Shown here one piece after another: positions 42,510 to 55,283 of a stretch of 64,000 nucleotides of DNA. A program made the translations under genes and the position numbers. Each line of letters begins with the position of its first letter. Position 1 is the first letter of the stretch. The DNA is from Turnera subulata (taxonomy: Eukaryota > Streptophyta > Magnoliopsida > Malpighiales > Passifloraceae): contig JAKUCV010005632.1 of assembly GCA_028386065.3 (NCBI GenBank), positions 50,934-114,933 on the forward strand. The letters run 5' to 3'. The notes below the pieces were generated by a model. The model saw nothing but the letters and a program-made list of their open reading frames with translations, did no database searches and had not been told where the DNA came from.

Positions 42510-45500
42510 TGTAACGACCCGGGTAAAATTTTTGAGATTTCACCGAGTCGTTTTAACTTTTACAACGGTAAATAGATTTTATCGTTGTAACCGAGAATTC
42601 TACCGCACCGAGTTTTCCAAATTTTACTGGGAATAACCGAGCTCCGTTTGGATCGCCAAGGACATACGACGTTTTGGAGTATCTGCGTAACCGAGCCTCG
42701 GAATTAACTTCTGAGAATTCTACACGGCTAACCGAGCCTCGGTTTTCAATTCCGAGACTTGAGCAACGCTCAGGAGAATTAATCGAATTTTCCGAGCCCA
42801 AGTTTTATTTTCGGACTGGGACGGAATTTCGAAAAGACGATTATGCCCCTAGGATATTTTGGAACACAAGAGAAGTATGAAGGGCATATAGGTCTTTTGC
42901 TGGCTCAGATTTTTCTGCCTAATCCTACAATCATTGATAGATATTTTTAATTCTTTTTTCTTTTTTTCTTTTCTTTTCCCTTTTTCTTCCACTTTCTTTT
43001 GTCTCCTTATTTTTTTTCCTCCTGCCGGCCACTCCTCTTGTCTCCACCTTTATTTTTCTTTTTCCTTATCTTCTTCTCCTCCACTCTTCTCCTTTTCTTT
43101 TCTCTTCTCGGTTACACCTCCACCCTCCACCGACTCCTTCATCTTCAACCTCACTCTTCCCCTCCCGATTTTTCTTCCCTTCCATTGTCCTCTTCCTCTC
43201 TCCTTCTCCTTTGATTCGTCGCCGCTGCCTTTCCCCACTGTCTTCCTCTCCACCTCCCCTCTTCTCCCTTTCCGTTCGCCCCGCTTCCCGTCACTGCGGG
43301 CCAGTGAACCCAACCGTGCCGCCGACCTGACGAGGAGCTTGAGCCGCCGCCCGTGGCGCGCTGGTCTTCCTTCCCCTGTTCACGCGCCGACGATCTCCCT
43401 CCATCCTCTGCAAATCCGCGCCACCACCGAGTCCAGCACGACACCGCGCCGCCTCTTCCTTCTTCTTCCTCGCGACGCCGCCATCGCTTCCTCCTCGCTG
43501 TCCTCTGCCTCTGCTACCGACGACGTCCGACCCTGCTTCTTCTCTCCCTTGTGCGTCACACGCCGCCACTGCTCTCTTCCCTTGGACTGCCGCCGGCGAA
43601 GCCAAGACTATGTAAGTCTCCGGCCGCGCCCCCTTTTTCTTCTCTTCGCTTCCTTTTCTTCTGATTTCTCTGGGGATTGTTGTTAATTGGATTTCAATTA
43701 ATTGAACGGCCTGAGACAATTTAAGCTAGGATTAAACTGTGTGTTTGTGGGATTTGTGGTAGTGGCAGACGATGATGCCGCTGTTGACGCTGTTGTGGAT
43801 GTGGGTAGTCGCATTTTGGTTGATGGACGTGGAGGTTTGGTGGAGTTCCGGCCACCGGAAAGTCGCTGTGGTGATGGCGACAGTGTTGGTTGTTGGGTTG
43901 ATGGCTCGGTGGAGTGAACCTTGATGGCTGACGAACAGTAAACGTAGAGTTACTATGGACGGGAACAGTGCTGGCCGAAATCCGGCAGCCTCGGGATTTT
44001 TCCGGCGATGTCTCGGGAATTCTCCGGCGAGCCAGAAATGGACTTTGGGTAAAACCCCGGACCCTTGGACTATCCATGTGCATCACTAAACGAACTCGAG
44101 CTATATTAACGGACTCGAACAATTAAAACGGCGATTAATTAAGCAATTAATTAAGTTAATTTATAATAACCAATAAATTTATTTTATGCTATGTTTAATT
44201 TTTAGAATCATGTTAATATTAGTATTATTCTCCGTTGGGCTAAATGTTCTACCGAGTTAATTCTTAACTTTCTCATCTATATCTAAAATTGAATTTACAT
44301 TATAAAGGATTACGTATAAATAAATATAATTTTGTAATTATAAACTAAAATGATGATAAATATGAATTTAGTTTATTTATGGTTGTTGTCTTTATAAATA
44401 TATGTAAATGTATATACATACATACGGTCGTATGAGATTTACTAAGCAAACATACATTTTATAACAATTACCTCTTTTAGCGTATATATATACATTTTAT
44501 AACAATATAAAAGCATACATACATTTTATAACAATTACCTCTTTTATCATGTTATTGCTGGCTACTGTCGTGATTATTGATATGTGTTCATGACTACTGT
44601 GGTTGATTGTTGAACTCTATGATGATGATGTGTGTATTGAGATGACCATACGAGATACGGGATATTGAGTTATTAGTGACAGTGACCCGGTATTCTGACA
44701 TTTTGATTGGATTCCCAGAGGAGCTGTGAGGCTGAGAGCCTGCTCGGGAACGTGAATATGATGAGTTACTGTTGGACCGTGGAATAAGAAATAATAATAA
44801 ACGGTGGTAATAATATCTAGACATCTAGGTTGTCACGTGACTGGTATTGGTACGGCCAGATGGTAGCCGCCTTGTGATTTATGATTTGATAGGGAGGACT
44901 GCGTGGACTCTCGGCTGAGAACTGCGGGACTCAGTTGATTTGTTATAGGAAGGACTGCGGGACTTCCGCCGAGGACTGCGGGACTCGGTTATTTGTGATA
45001 TGATTTGTGATATTTATGGATTAACGGGGAGTACCCTGGGGTTAGCTAACCTGGCTACCAGGCACGGCCATTACTTATTACGTGACAGGGCCCTAATAAT
45101 AAAATTGGTAAGTCTATTGTCATATGTCGGTGAGTTTATGAGATTAGCTTTACCATGAGAAGTCTGACGTATAGTTAGTTCAGGTAAGTTGATACCGATA
45201 TTATGTTTGTGCTTGCTGTACTTCTATTGTGTTCTGTGTTGGCTTGGGTGTATCTGCGGTTGTATGTATACTGTGGTTTATTTGTTTATTGGTGAGACAG
45301 TGGTTGGTCTCACCCCTCACACAGTTCCTGCAGGTTAGGTTTGCATACCGGCGGCTGTGGCGTCACCTCGGACAAGACTCGGATCCAATAGCATGCATTG
45401 TGTCTTGCATGTAAAATGTTACTGAATATCTAGAAATGCTTCCGCTGTGCAGATTCTTGCTCTTATGATATGTTGGCGATGTGGTGGTACTGTTTGCTGT

Positions 45501-45540
45501 ACTTACTGTTAGATGGGTGAATTTAGGTCAGGGTGTTTCA
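42510..45540 (+). repeat. 3' LTR of family A element
   Basis: 3031 bp, TGTAACGACC to GGGTGTTTCA, nearly identical to the 5' LTR. It lacks 68 bp near 45454 (between TGTGCAGAT and TCTTGCTC) that the 5' LTR has. Confidence 0.93.
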
Positions 45541-47992
45541 AATCCATTCTATGAGAACCAAGAAGGAGGGTCGTGCCTTCATGGCCATTAAAATAGATCT
45601 TGAGAAGGCATATGATCGACTTAGTTGGGCATTTATTCGGAATTCTTTACTTGATGCCCACTTCCCTCGGCCATTTGTGGATTGTATTTTAAGATGTATA
45701 TGCAATACGGAAATGCGAATTCTTTGGAATGGCCAACCCACTCGGTCTTTTCAAGTATCCCGTGGAGTACGGCAAGGTGATCCTCTCTCACCGTATCTCT
45801 TTATTCTCTGTCTGGAACGGTTGAGTCAGATGATTGATCATGCCCTCTGTGGGCTTGGGGAAGCCATTGGTGCTGAAACGTAACTGCCCTACTCTTTCCC
45901 ACTTATTCTTTGCTGATGATATGGTTCTCTTCGCCGAGGCTACTGCGGATCAAGTACCAGTGATTCAAAATTGCCTAGATTGTTTTTGTGCTACCTCCGG
46001 TCTTAAAGTAAGTTCTTCCAAAACTCGCATTTATTTCTCTCCTAATGTGCAACGTTCCCTGGCCCATCTAATTTCCACAAGACTTGGATTCGAGGAGACC
46101 ACTGATCTTGGGAGATATCTTGGTGTTCCGGTGATTCATGGCCGAGTCACTCGGGCTAAGTATTCTTTTGTTCTTGATAAGGTCCGGAATAGGCTCTCTA
46201 CTTGGCAAGGGTGCGCCATCTTTCTCATGCCGGCCGAGTTACTCTAGCAAAATCCGTTCTTGCAGCCCTGCCCACTTATACTATGCAATCTATCCGTCTA
46301 CCGGTAGGTATTATTGAGGGTATTGAGCGGCATATAAGAGCTTTTATTTGAGGCTCTTCCTCCACTACAAAGAAAATGCATCTCACAACTGGAGCACGGT
46401 TTGCCTACCAAAGGAGCATGGTGGACTTGGTGTCAAACATCTATGTGAACAGAATAATGCTTTGATGGCCAAGATTGATTAGGGTTTACTCACCTCACCT
46501 GATGCTTTATGGGTGCAGATTCTACGGTCCAATATTTACATCAACATCCTTACTTCCCCTCTGATTTACCCACGAATAATTGTTCCTCCTTATGGAGAGG
46601 TGTTGTTGCAGCTTGGCCTCTCATTGTAGATGGATGTGAGTGGACTGTGGGGAATGGTCTTTCCATCCGATTCTGGAATGATTCTTGGTTGGAGGGCATC
46701 GGCCCTTTGTATCTTCGTGCCTTAGGTCCTATTCCAACGGAACACCGTTAGAATTTAGTGGCTGATTATTTTTCTCCATTGGGGGGGTGGTCCTGGGAGA
46801 AGTTTCAACATCTTCTACCGTCCACTATTTGCCTTCAAATTGCTGCAGTCCCTATCCCTTCGTCCCCTCAAGAGGCAGATGTAGTATATTGGAGACACTC
46901 TCCTTCGGGGTCCTTCACCACCAGGTCGGCATGTGGTTTGTTCTTTCCTGCTGGTTTGAACCAAACTAACTCGGTTTGGAGATTGATTTGGAGCTGGCCA
47001 GGACCCGAGCGGATCCGGACCTTCCTCTGGCTGAGTGCGACGAACTCGTTAATGACTAATACTAAGCGAGTTGCTCGTCATGTGGGCTCCAGTTCCCTTT
47101 TCCCAAGGTGTAAAACTGAGGATGAAACCATTCTTCATATGACCAGAGATTGCCCCATGGCGAATGATGTATGGCATTCCCTTCTTTACGCACTTCCTTC
47201 TCATTTCTATGATTTCTCTGATGTTGTTGCTTGGCTTATTCATTGCTTGACTTGGGATTTACATTCCCTTCTGGATTGTCATGGTCCCTTGTATTTGGTG
47301 TTGCTTGTTGGAAAATTTGGTCATGGCGTAATGCATCTGTTTTCGAGAGTGAAGAAGAGGCTCCCATCAATCCTATCTCCTATATCTTTCGACTTGCTCG
47401 GGACTATTATGCTGCCCCTTCTCTTGTTGCGCACATGGGTGTTGGAGCCAAGCCTAAGGTGCCTATCCAGGTGCGGTGGCAGCCCCCACCGAATATTTGG
47501 GTAAAACTCAACACGGACGGGTCGGTGAATGGAGCGGCTGGAATTGTAGGTTCGGGTGGAGTTATTCGGGATACATCTGGTTCATGGATTGCAGGTTTTA
47601 GTCATTTCCTTGGCTCGTGTTCTGTGTTTCAGGCTGAGCTTTGGGCTCCATTTGCTGGCCTTACCAAGGCATGGGATCTTGGCTTTCGCCAAGTAGAAGT
47701 CAAACTGGATGCAAGTAATGTCCTGCAGGATGTCCAAGCTCCAACATCTCGAAATCGCAGATCACTCCCTCTCCTCCATGCGGTTCAGCAACTACTTACC
47801 CGTCCATGGACTATTCGCCTATCTCATATCTACCGAGAAGCAAATCGTGTGGCCGATTGGCTTGCCCGTCATGCAGTTACCTGCCCCCTTGGAGTAACCC
47901 ATTTTACTCGCCCTCCATATGATTTAGTACCCCTTTTAGAGTTTGATGTTTCTGGGGTTATATCCCCACGAGTTGTGTCCTTTATGATGTAA
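45541..47992 (+). pseudogene. LINE ORF2, 3' part (RT core, zf-RVT, RNase H)
   Basis: It continues ORF2 in frame: KIDLEKAYDRLSWAFI, then GVRQGDPLSPYLFILCLE. After a frameshift near 45850 comes the catalytic FADDMVLFAEA. Further shifts lie near 46235, 46350-46500 and 47260, with stops near 46350 and 46749. A zf-RVT region follows (VYWRHSPSGSFTTRSA, FLWLSATNSLMT). The final frame (47231-47992) is an RNase H of the RVT_3 type: LNTDGSVNG, FQAELWA, VEVKLDASNV and YREANRVADWLARHA supply the acidic residues. The product cannot be made as one protein. A 3' UTR of about 20 bp precedes the A tail. Confidence 0.88.
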
Positions 47993-48046
47993 CCTGACTT
48001 TCATTCTCGTTTTGATAAAAAAAAAAAAAATTAACAAGGAAGGAAC

Positions 48047-48480
48047 AACAGGAAAAGAAATAGAAAGCCTAAATAGAAAGCCTGAATGAGTGATGATGGG
48101 TAAAGCCGCCTGGCGACTACGATGATAAGGTGGAAGTAGGTAATTTTTTTTTTTTAGGTGGAGTAGGTAAATGGAATATGGCAGTTCAAAAAAAAAAGGT
48201 AAATGGAATATGGTCCTTGCATACCATATTTGGCAGCTCACGATAGTGGCTTGATAAATAATCAAATTATATGAGCCTACCTTTTGATCCCCATGGTACT
48301 TACAAGTAGTGGGAATTTGAATTTGAGGTACTTGAATCGTGCAGCCCAATCTCGTAAAAAATAAGAATCAAGCAGCCCAATCCTCCTGTTCTAATGCGGA
48401 CGGAAAAGTAGTGGGCCAAGTTCAGCCCAATAGTTGCCTGTAACCAGTAACCTAGTGACTCTGTCTTGTTATTCGTTTAT
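48047..48480. other. Unassigned sequence left of a Copia relic
   Basis: This is AT-rich DNA. A short near-duplicate, GGTAAATGGAATATGG, occurs near 48167 and 48198. No gene. Confidence 0.35.
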
Positions 48481-50340
48481 ATATTGCTTTTTGTTATAAA
48501 ATTGGAGATATGTAATTGGTAAGGGTGTTATAGAATTGGAGATATGTAATTGGTAATGGCTTTGACAAAATAAATAAAATATTAAGTTTAGAGAATAGAG
48601 AGAGAGATAAAATATGCTATATAATCTTTATATTCTCAATCTCTGAAGAGAGCAATTTCTTGCAGGGTATGATCCTTTTTATAGCCATCCTTTAGCCCCT
48701 TAACAGCGTATAAAATGTGGTATATTATTTTCAGATCCTCGCAAAAATAAACTAAGAGCAAACAAACAAACTTGTGGCAGACTTGTTACCATCCATGCAT
48801 TATTTATGCCATTCAATGATTCTGCCACCCAAAATCATTGATAAGCTAATGACTTTCATCAACATATAACACCCTCCCTCGAATGTCATTGTGCTAGGAT
48901 AGAATATATTTTGGGAGAATTGTCTAGTTAAAAACCTTATCAAGAAAAACTCATTGGGATAAAAACTTGGTAAAGAAAAAAAAGTGCAATGCGTATTCTA
49001 CTCCCCTTGATTTTGGCATCCCTTGATATCTCGAACCCGCAGTAAACCGATCTTCTTCATCGTCTCTTCAAAAGTTGAAGTAGGCAGTGATCTCATAAAT
49101 AGGTCTCCCACATTGTCACTTGAGTGAATTTTGTCTGATTGCCTTTGATGTATCCTTTCTTCAATTAGGCAATATAGGCAACATTATGTTCAAAAATCGC
49201 CATTGGAATATCTCCCTCGCTAATTAATTCACATCACTCTAGAATATGTTGCATCATTAACTTAGCCAAATACATTCTCAACTGACTTCTTGCACGACCA
49301 CAATTTCTGCATTATTTGAATAGGTAGCAACGGTACTTTATTTTGTGGTCGCCATGATACTTCATGTATCTATATGTTCTTCATGTAGAACACATAAATG
49401 ACATGCATCCGCAAAATAAACTATATCTCCTTGGACTCACAAGGTTAAAATAATTTCATGTCCATTATATCCCAAGATAATGGAAAGCTTTAGGCTTTAT
49501 GCCAACGTTAGAGCAAAATTATAATTTGCTAATAAATTTATGGCAAAAGCTTCGGGTTTTATGTTACTAGCAATATAAATTGTATTACGACAGGGTACTT
49601 AGGACCAATCTAATCTTTCATGAATTTTCTATCCCAAGCTCTTTCTTTAAACATAACACGATTTTAGAAACTTCTTCAGGAGTTCCAATAATATTTAATC
49701 ACAAAGATAATAAAAAATTCACATATAAATGAAAATACTGCAACAGTATTAAATCATCATAAATAACAATCATAACAAACTTACACATATACCGTTTAAA
49801 TAAAACACACAGAGCATTTAACAAATATATTCAAAAATGATAATACTACACATACACCGATTGGTTTAAACCATCAATTTAGTTTAGTTTAGTATATATT
49901 TCAGGAATCAGTTGCTTCTGACTTGAATCCTTCAAGAATTCTCATGTATATGTCATGACTTATGGATCCATAAAAATAAGCTGTAAGAACATCCATTACT
50001 CATTTCTAGTTTTTCATGTACTGCTAGACTTATCAAATACTGAAAAATAATTGCATCCACCACAGGGGAGTATATCTCCATAAAATTAATACCAGGTTAT
50101 TGAATAAAATATTGTGCGGTAAGTCGTGCTTTATATTTCACTATTTTATTTTGTTAACTTCTTTTTCACACAAATACCCATTTATAACCGACCGGTTTTA
50201 CACATGTATGGTCTACAGGTCCAAAAAATTTCTCGCTTCACAAGCAAGTCTAACATAGCCTTAATTGCGTCTATCCATTTTGGCCAATCATTTATGCACC
50301 TACAGTCATCAACAAATATAGGTTCATGATCCTCATTTTC
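48480..50340 (-). mobile_element. Eroded Copia retrotransposon (3' LTR and RT/RNase H remains)
   Basis: The minus strand ends a coding remnant with a purine tract (GAATGACATTCGAGGGAGGG) directly before an LTR edge TGTTATATG at 48871. The LTR runs left toward about 48480, with its outer end unresolved. To the right, 49020-50340 matches Copia pol in a degraded state. Near 50040-50340 the order (TGCATCCACCACAGGGGAGT, ACCCATTTATAACCGACCGG, CCATTTTGGCCAATCATTTA on the + strand) is that of the RT N-terminal region of plant Copia pol. Stops and indels are everywhere. No 5' LTR was recognised. Confidence 0.65.
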
Positions 50341-50848
50341 TTAGCGTTATATTATAAGCAAAAATTCGTAAGCAGGGAGTGGGAGCCTCGAGGGTTGCAA
50401 CGGAACCATAGGGGGATGCCATGATGAGAAGAAGGTAAGGAGAGCAGTTGAAAAAGAGGAAGCCATTAACGTTTGTCAGGCACTGGTTGACAATTCGTAA
50501 ACCGGGAACCAGAATGCTTCAAATTCAACCAATAGAACATATGGAATTCCAAAAACCAGGCCAAATTTGAAATTCCACATAGGGACTGAGTGATATAGCC
50601 TAAAATATTTATAACTATGTAACATAGCCACCATGTTTGTAATAAGCCCATTATAACCACATTAGCCCAAGCAATTCAAGGAAGCCCAAGGAATAATGAT
50701 GACCGCTAAGATGAGCATTAAATGTTAAATAATAAGTGGCGCATTAATGCCTAAACAGCGACTGCGCGTAAAGGGTGGAGGGAAGGACCCGGGATTTCAG
50801 CTTCTCATCACATTCATGGCGTAAAGTAGAGGAGGAGGTTCCAGAAGG
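50341..50848. other. Unassigned, possibly LTR-like, left of the second MULE
   Basis: No gene. The sequence is interrupted at 50849-50858 by the second MULE and resumes at 55284. Confidence 0.35.
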
Positions 50849-50858
50849 CTTGCTTGGC

Positions 50859-53800
50859 GGGATAACAACTCTACGAGTCCTATATCTTTTTCCAAAATCT
50901 CATTTGAGTCCTAAAAAAGAAAAATGCCTATTTCGAGTCCTATAACGTTTAAAAAGAGCACCAAACGAGTCCCCGCCCATATTTTCGTCAATTTTTTCGT
51001 TATCTTTGACTTTTCTAAGTCCACATCAGATCCACCTCACTGCTGACAAGGATAATATGCCATGTGGGCTATCACATCAGACACTTAACAAACAAATTCT
51101 TAATCTTTTTTTTTCTTTTTTTTTAAATACAACACTCAACACAGAGTCCTCAACACAGAATCCTCAACAACCGAAAGAGGAAGAGATTGAAGGTTAAAAT
51201 CTCACCGGAAAACAACTTCAAGTCATTAACACTGTCCAGAGATTCTCGCCACTAGAAACCCAAATCGCCCATAAGAGCTCACTGCCAGAACAGACCCGTT
51301 CAACCTAGCCTTGGATCCGACGAGCACAACTACCCGACCAAACACAAACAACCTTCAATTTGCACCACCAACATTCGAATCAGCCAACAATCACAAGTAT
51401 AACCAACGAATCTAAAGGAAGAAACAGAAAAAGAGCTGGCACCATACCGGAATAGTGATTATGAAATGCCCCGACCCGTATTTACCACACACAGTAAACA
51501 CGTGCCGGAACTGTAACGACCCAACCAAACAAAGCCCAGCATACAGTGTATACAACAGAAACTCGGGCTCAACAGCCCAAAATAAAAACATCAATAACGT
51601 AAAAACCGGCCCAATGGCCCAACAATAGCAAAAGTAGCACAGCGGAAGACTTAATAACTCACAAAGACACTGTATGCGACACATGATGCAACTATGGATC
51701 AAAGTCCTGTCCAAGGGATAATATCGCAGCCTGTCTGGAATGCATCAAACCTGTACCACAAATAACTCTTCCTACGGGATGAAAGCCCGCAGGTGAGGGG
51801 TGAGTCCGAAGTGCTCACCGACGAAGGATAGACAATCAATATGCAACACTATAAATTACTCAAGTCGAAAATAAGGAAAAACCGCCAAAATACACCAAAC
51901 CGAAAGACTCAACCCAAAACCGGTCCAAGACCAAAAAGACTCAAATAAAATAATCCAACTTCCAATTTTATCTTTCCGGGCCCCGTCACGGATAAGCTAG
52001 GGTTCAGACCTGGTTCTCAACATATTTCGGGTGCCAGACCAAATCCAAGAGAACCCAGGGATCGACATCCCAAAAATAAGAACCCAGGGATAGACATCCC
52101 AAATATAATCACGGGATAAACATCCCAAGCATAGACATGCTTATCACAAGTAACCTAGGTCATGGCCACCACAAAACAGTCTTAAACCTTCGGGTCGTAC
52201 CACTACTTACCACGTGACAATTATATCATCATCATTTAAAACTAAATCACAGGGATCAACATCCCTAACCAGAATACCGGGATAGACATCCCATCCAAAA
52301 CCGAGGATCGATATCCTTATCACAATTATTATTTATTCCATCATACTTATACCAAAAGACACAGAAATAAACATCCAAAAACTCAACGTACGGGGATAAA
52401 CATCCCAAAAACAATCAAGACACTGGGATAAACATCCCGAAACAAACCACAGCAAATGCAACACTCAACAGTACAATAATCATCAAACACAATAACCGAG
52501 TAATACAGGCACATATTGAAGGAAATCCATCCTCACCTTGGCGGATTACTCAACTCCGGAGACAATGACCGGTCCGACACCGGCTCCTCGGGAAACTGTC
52601 CGATATCAAACCTATACAACAAGACAACATGCTCACATAAATACACATAATCGGTATACTATGATGCCAATACTGCGAAATTAACCCATCCCGGTTTATA
52701 TCCTTTATTATCATTTTTTTACCGAAAATATTATACCGTACGTATATCCAAATATAATTTCGGTACTATACTTTAATTAAAACTCTTTTTCCAAAATATT
52801 TCCATAAATTAATTATACTTTTCCCAAAATAATTTTCATAAGAATTACTTACCATAATATAAATTCCTTTGAAAATAATTATGCATGTACTTATCCATAA
52901 CATGTCAAAGGTATTTACCGTACATTAATTTCAAAAGATATATTTCATCTCATAATTACTTTAATTTCTCAAAATTGATAATATGCCAATATATTTTTTT
53001 AATTATGTACTATGTATATACTTTCAGGAATTATTCTCCAAAGATAATAGAATTATTATGTATATATATACATATATATATTTTTAGAAACATCTCCGTA
53101 ATTTATATATCAAAATTAATTACCACATAGTAATTTTTAAATGATATAAATCATATCACAATTTCTTGAAAATATTATTTCAGGATAATTATTTATTTCC
53201 AGAAAATATATAACCCATAATATATATTTTTTTCCCAGATTATATATTCCTATTATTATTTTTATTATTTTTGAATCCGAACTGGGCCAAACAGTCAAGC
53301 CCAGCCTACTGCATAGGCCAAGCCCAACCCCAAGTAGGAGCAAGCCCACACAGTAGGCCCAGCTTCCTAGTCAGGCCTAGGCGCGCTAGAGCCCAGGCGG
53401 CATCCGGATCCACCCAACCCATTTCCAAGACTCGGTTGCACAATCGGGTTACTCACCCTCAACCCAGTGCTTCACGGATGCTGTGGCAGGCGGCGGCACA
53501 ACGAGCGAGCGACGAGGCGTCCCAAGGTGCAGACGAGCCGGTGGCGAGTGGTTGCAGCCGTCGGTGGCGCCGCTGCTGGCGTCGGCGGCTACGTGCGGCA
53601 GGGCGAGAGAGAAGGAGGAGGCCGCAACAACACCGAGAGGAGGGGTGGCGACTCGTCGGGCTCCTCTCCTCAGATCGGCAGCGGGAAAGCGTCGAGGTGG
53701 TGGCTTCGGGGTGCTGGTGCAGCTGGCGACGGCGTGGCGTGGTCGCAGCGGCGAGGAAAGGCCGGCAGTGTAGAAGAGAGGGTGGCAACCGTCGGGTCAG

Positions 53801-55273
53801 TGGCCACTGGTGGTGCGTCGAGGCCGGAATCGGGAAGCGGGAGCTGGAAGCAAGGAGGACGGCTGGTATCGGCGGCGTGATAGGGAGGAGAAGGAAGGAA
53901 CCGGTGGTGGTCGCAGTGGATGTGGTGTCGGCCGGCGGCGTGAAGTGTGTTGTTATGTGTTTATTGTTTTCTTTTTTTTCCCCCTTTTTTGGTTTTGCTT
54001 GAATTTTTTTTTTGTGTTTGTTTTGCAGAGAAAGGTACGGGAAATGGTGAGGATCGGTGTGTGTGTGCAGGGGAAAAGCAGGGAGAAGAAAAGGTGTAGG
54101 CAGTTTTTGCAGATGAAAGCGTGCAGGGAAAAGAAAGGCAGAGTCACGGGTTCACAGGTAAGGTTTCACAAGCTTCACAGGAAAAAGGCGGTTGCGTGAC
54201 TCAATCACGCAGTCGTGTCCCGACCGGACCAGAAAATAATTGATACACCCACTTAGTTATTTTTCGGTGTGATTTTTCGAAGATTCCGAGACCCGAAAAT
54301 TACCAACTTAGGTCCGAAAAATCCGCGGAAAAATCTCCCGAAAAATGCTCGATTTACCTTGAATTAATTACCCAAGATTAATTCATTCGGTAAATCACTG
54401 TAAAAAGATTTTTACAATCCTGGTAAAAATCCAAATTTTTACCCGGGCTGTTACAGATTACGTGCTCGACGGCAACAGATCTGCGAGCAAAACCCCCAAC
54501 TCTTCACCAACCACACAAACCCGAGTCATTGAGTTCCGCCCAAGCACACACAACAACCCGAGCACCAAGTCCGACCACCGCAAAAACAACCACAAGTCGA
54601 CCCACTCGACGAAGGAGGCAGCGCCGTTACCTCGTTGGGTCCCGCTCCTCACGCGAGTGTCCGACTCCTCACATCCCTCGTTCCTCCATACAACGACAGC
54701 AGCAGGTGAGTGAAGAAGAAGGTGAAGTGGTGGCGGCGCTTAATCTTACAAGGCGGTGGCGACTTGCTCCAACGGAGGCGGCAAAGCATGGGAGGAGAAG
54801 GAGATAGAAAGCGATGATGGCGGCTGTGCGTGTTTGTGGAGAAGAGAAGAACTGAGAAAAAAAAAGGGAAAAAGAAAGAGGGTGGGCGGCGTGAGGAAGA
54901 GGATGGGCGTGAGGAAGGGGATGAATGTGTGGGTGTGTTTTATTTTATTAGACTAATTGAATCCTAATTATGATAATAATTTTCATTAATTGTCACTAAT
55001 GATCATTTATTAATTGTTAATTTCAAATTTTGAAATTTATTCTTTGTTAATTTAATTTTATTTATCTTATTTTCCACGTAATTGTTATCTTTTATTAATT
55101 ATTTTCCACGTAATCAGATAACGGCCAAGTCAGCAAAAAATTGACAGAAATATGGATGGAGACTCGTTTGGTGTTCTTTTTAAACATTATAGGACTCAAA
55201 ATAGGCGTTTTCCTTTTTTAGGACTCAAATGAGATTTCGGGAAAAAATATAGGAGTCGTGGAGTTGTTATCCC
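50859..55273. mobile_element. Second MULE-type element, non-autonomous, hosting a solo LTR
   Basis: A perfect 10-bp TSD CTTGCTTGGC lies at 50849-50858 and 55274-55283. The TIRs of about 143 bp (50859-51001 and 55131-55273) start GGGATAACAACTC and share CTCATTTGAGTCCTAAAAAA. Without the solo LTR it is about 1.4 kb. The interior (51002-51461 and 54461-55130) is partly GC-rich (54461-54930), with no transposase and no coding sequence I can name. It may be another Pack-MULE. Confidence 0.87.
51462..54455 (-). mobile_element. Solo LTR of family B inside the second MULE
   Basis: A 2994-bp LTR reads on the minus strand from TGTAACAGCCCGGG (54455) to GGTCGGGGCATTTCA (51462), with TSD GATTA at 51457-51461 and 54456-54460. 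It is collinear with the LTR at 22771-25616. There is no internal sequence, so it is an LTR-LTR recombinant. The GC-rich open frames at 53271-54200 lie in the GC-rich part of the LTR and are not counted as genes. Confidence 0.92.
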
Positions 55274-55283
55274 CTTGCTTGGC

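Larger units (their letters stand above)
36653..45540 (+). mobile_element. Large non-autonomous LTR retrotransposon (family A, LARD-like) with antisense cassette
   Basis: 5' LTR 36653-40105, PBS 40109-40120, interior of about 2.4 kb, purine tract AAGGTGGGTAGAT before the 3' LTR 42510-45540. TSD AATCC at 36648-36652 and 45541-45545. There is no gag-pol beyond a 15-codon gag-start remnant. The interior holds the two-gene cassette on the opposite strand. The LTRs are about 3.1 kb and nearly identical after allowing for two assembly duplications and one 68-bp deletion, so the insertion is young. The last bases before the tract (GGGACGAAATTCTTTTTAAG) resemble the pol end of Ty3/gypsy elements, the probable autonomous partner class. 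Confidence 0.93.
33015..48030 (+). mobile_element. Full-length L1-type LINE, split by an LTR element
   Basis: A 16-bp TSD TTAACAAGGAAGGAAC lies at 32999-33014 and 48031-48046. A 14-A tail lies at 48017-48030. Without the nested LTR element (36653-45540 plus one AATCC) it is about 6.1 kb, typical of complete plant L1s. It has ORF1 (33109-34945) and ORF2 (endonuclease, RT, zf-RVT, RNase H). It landed so close to the foldback element that the two TSDs overlap. It has several frameshifts and stops, so it is inactive. Confidence 0.92.

Noticed and set aside
53271..54200. GC-rich open frames of 96-243 residues
   Set aside because: They lie in the GC-rich segment of the solo LTR 51462-54455, overlap in all frames, are Arg/Gly-rich and lack homologous motifs.
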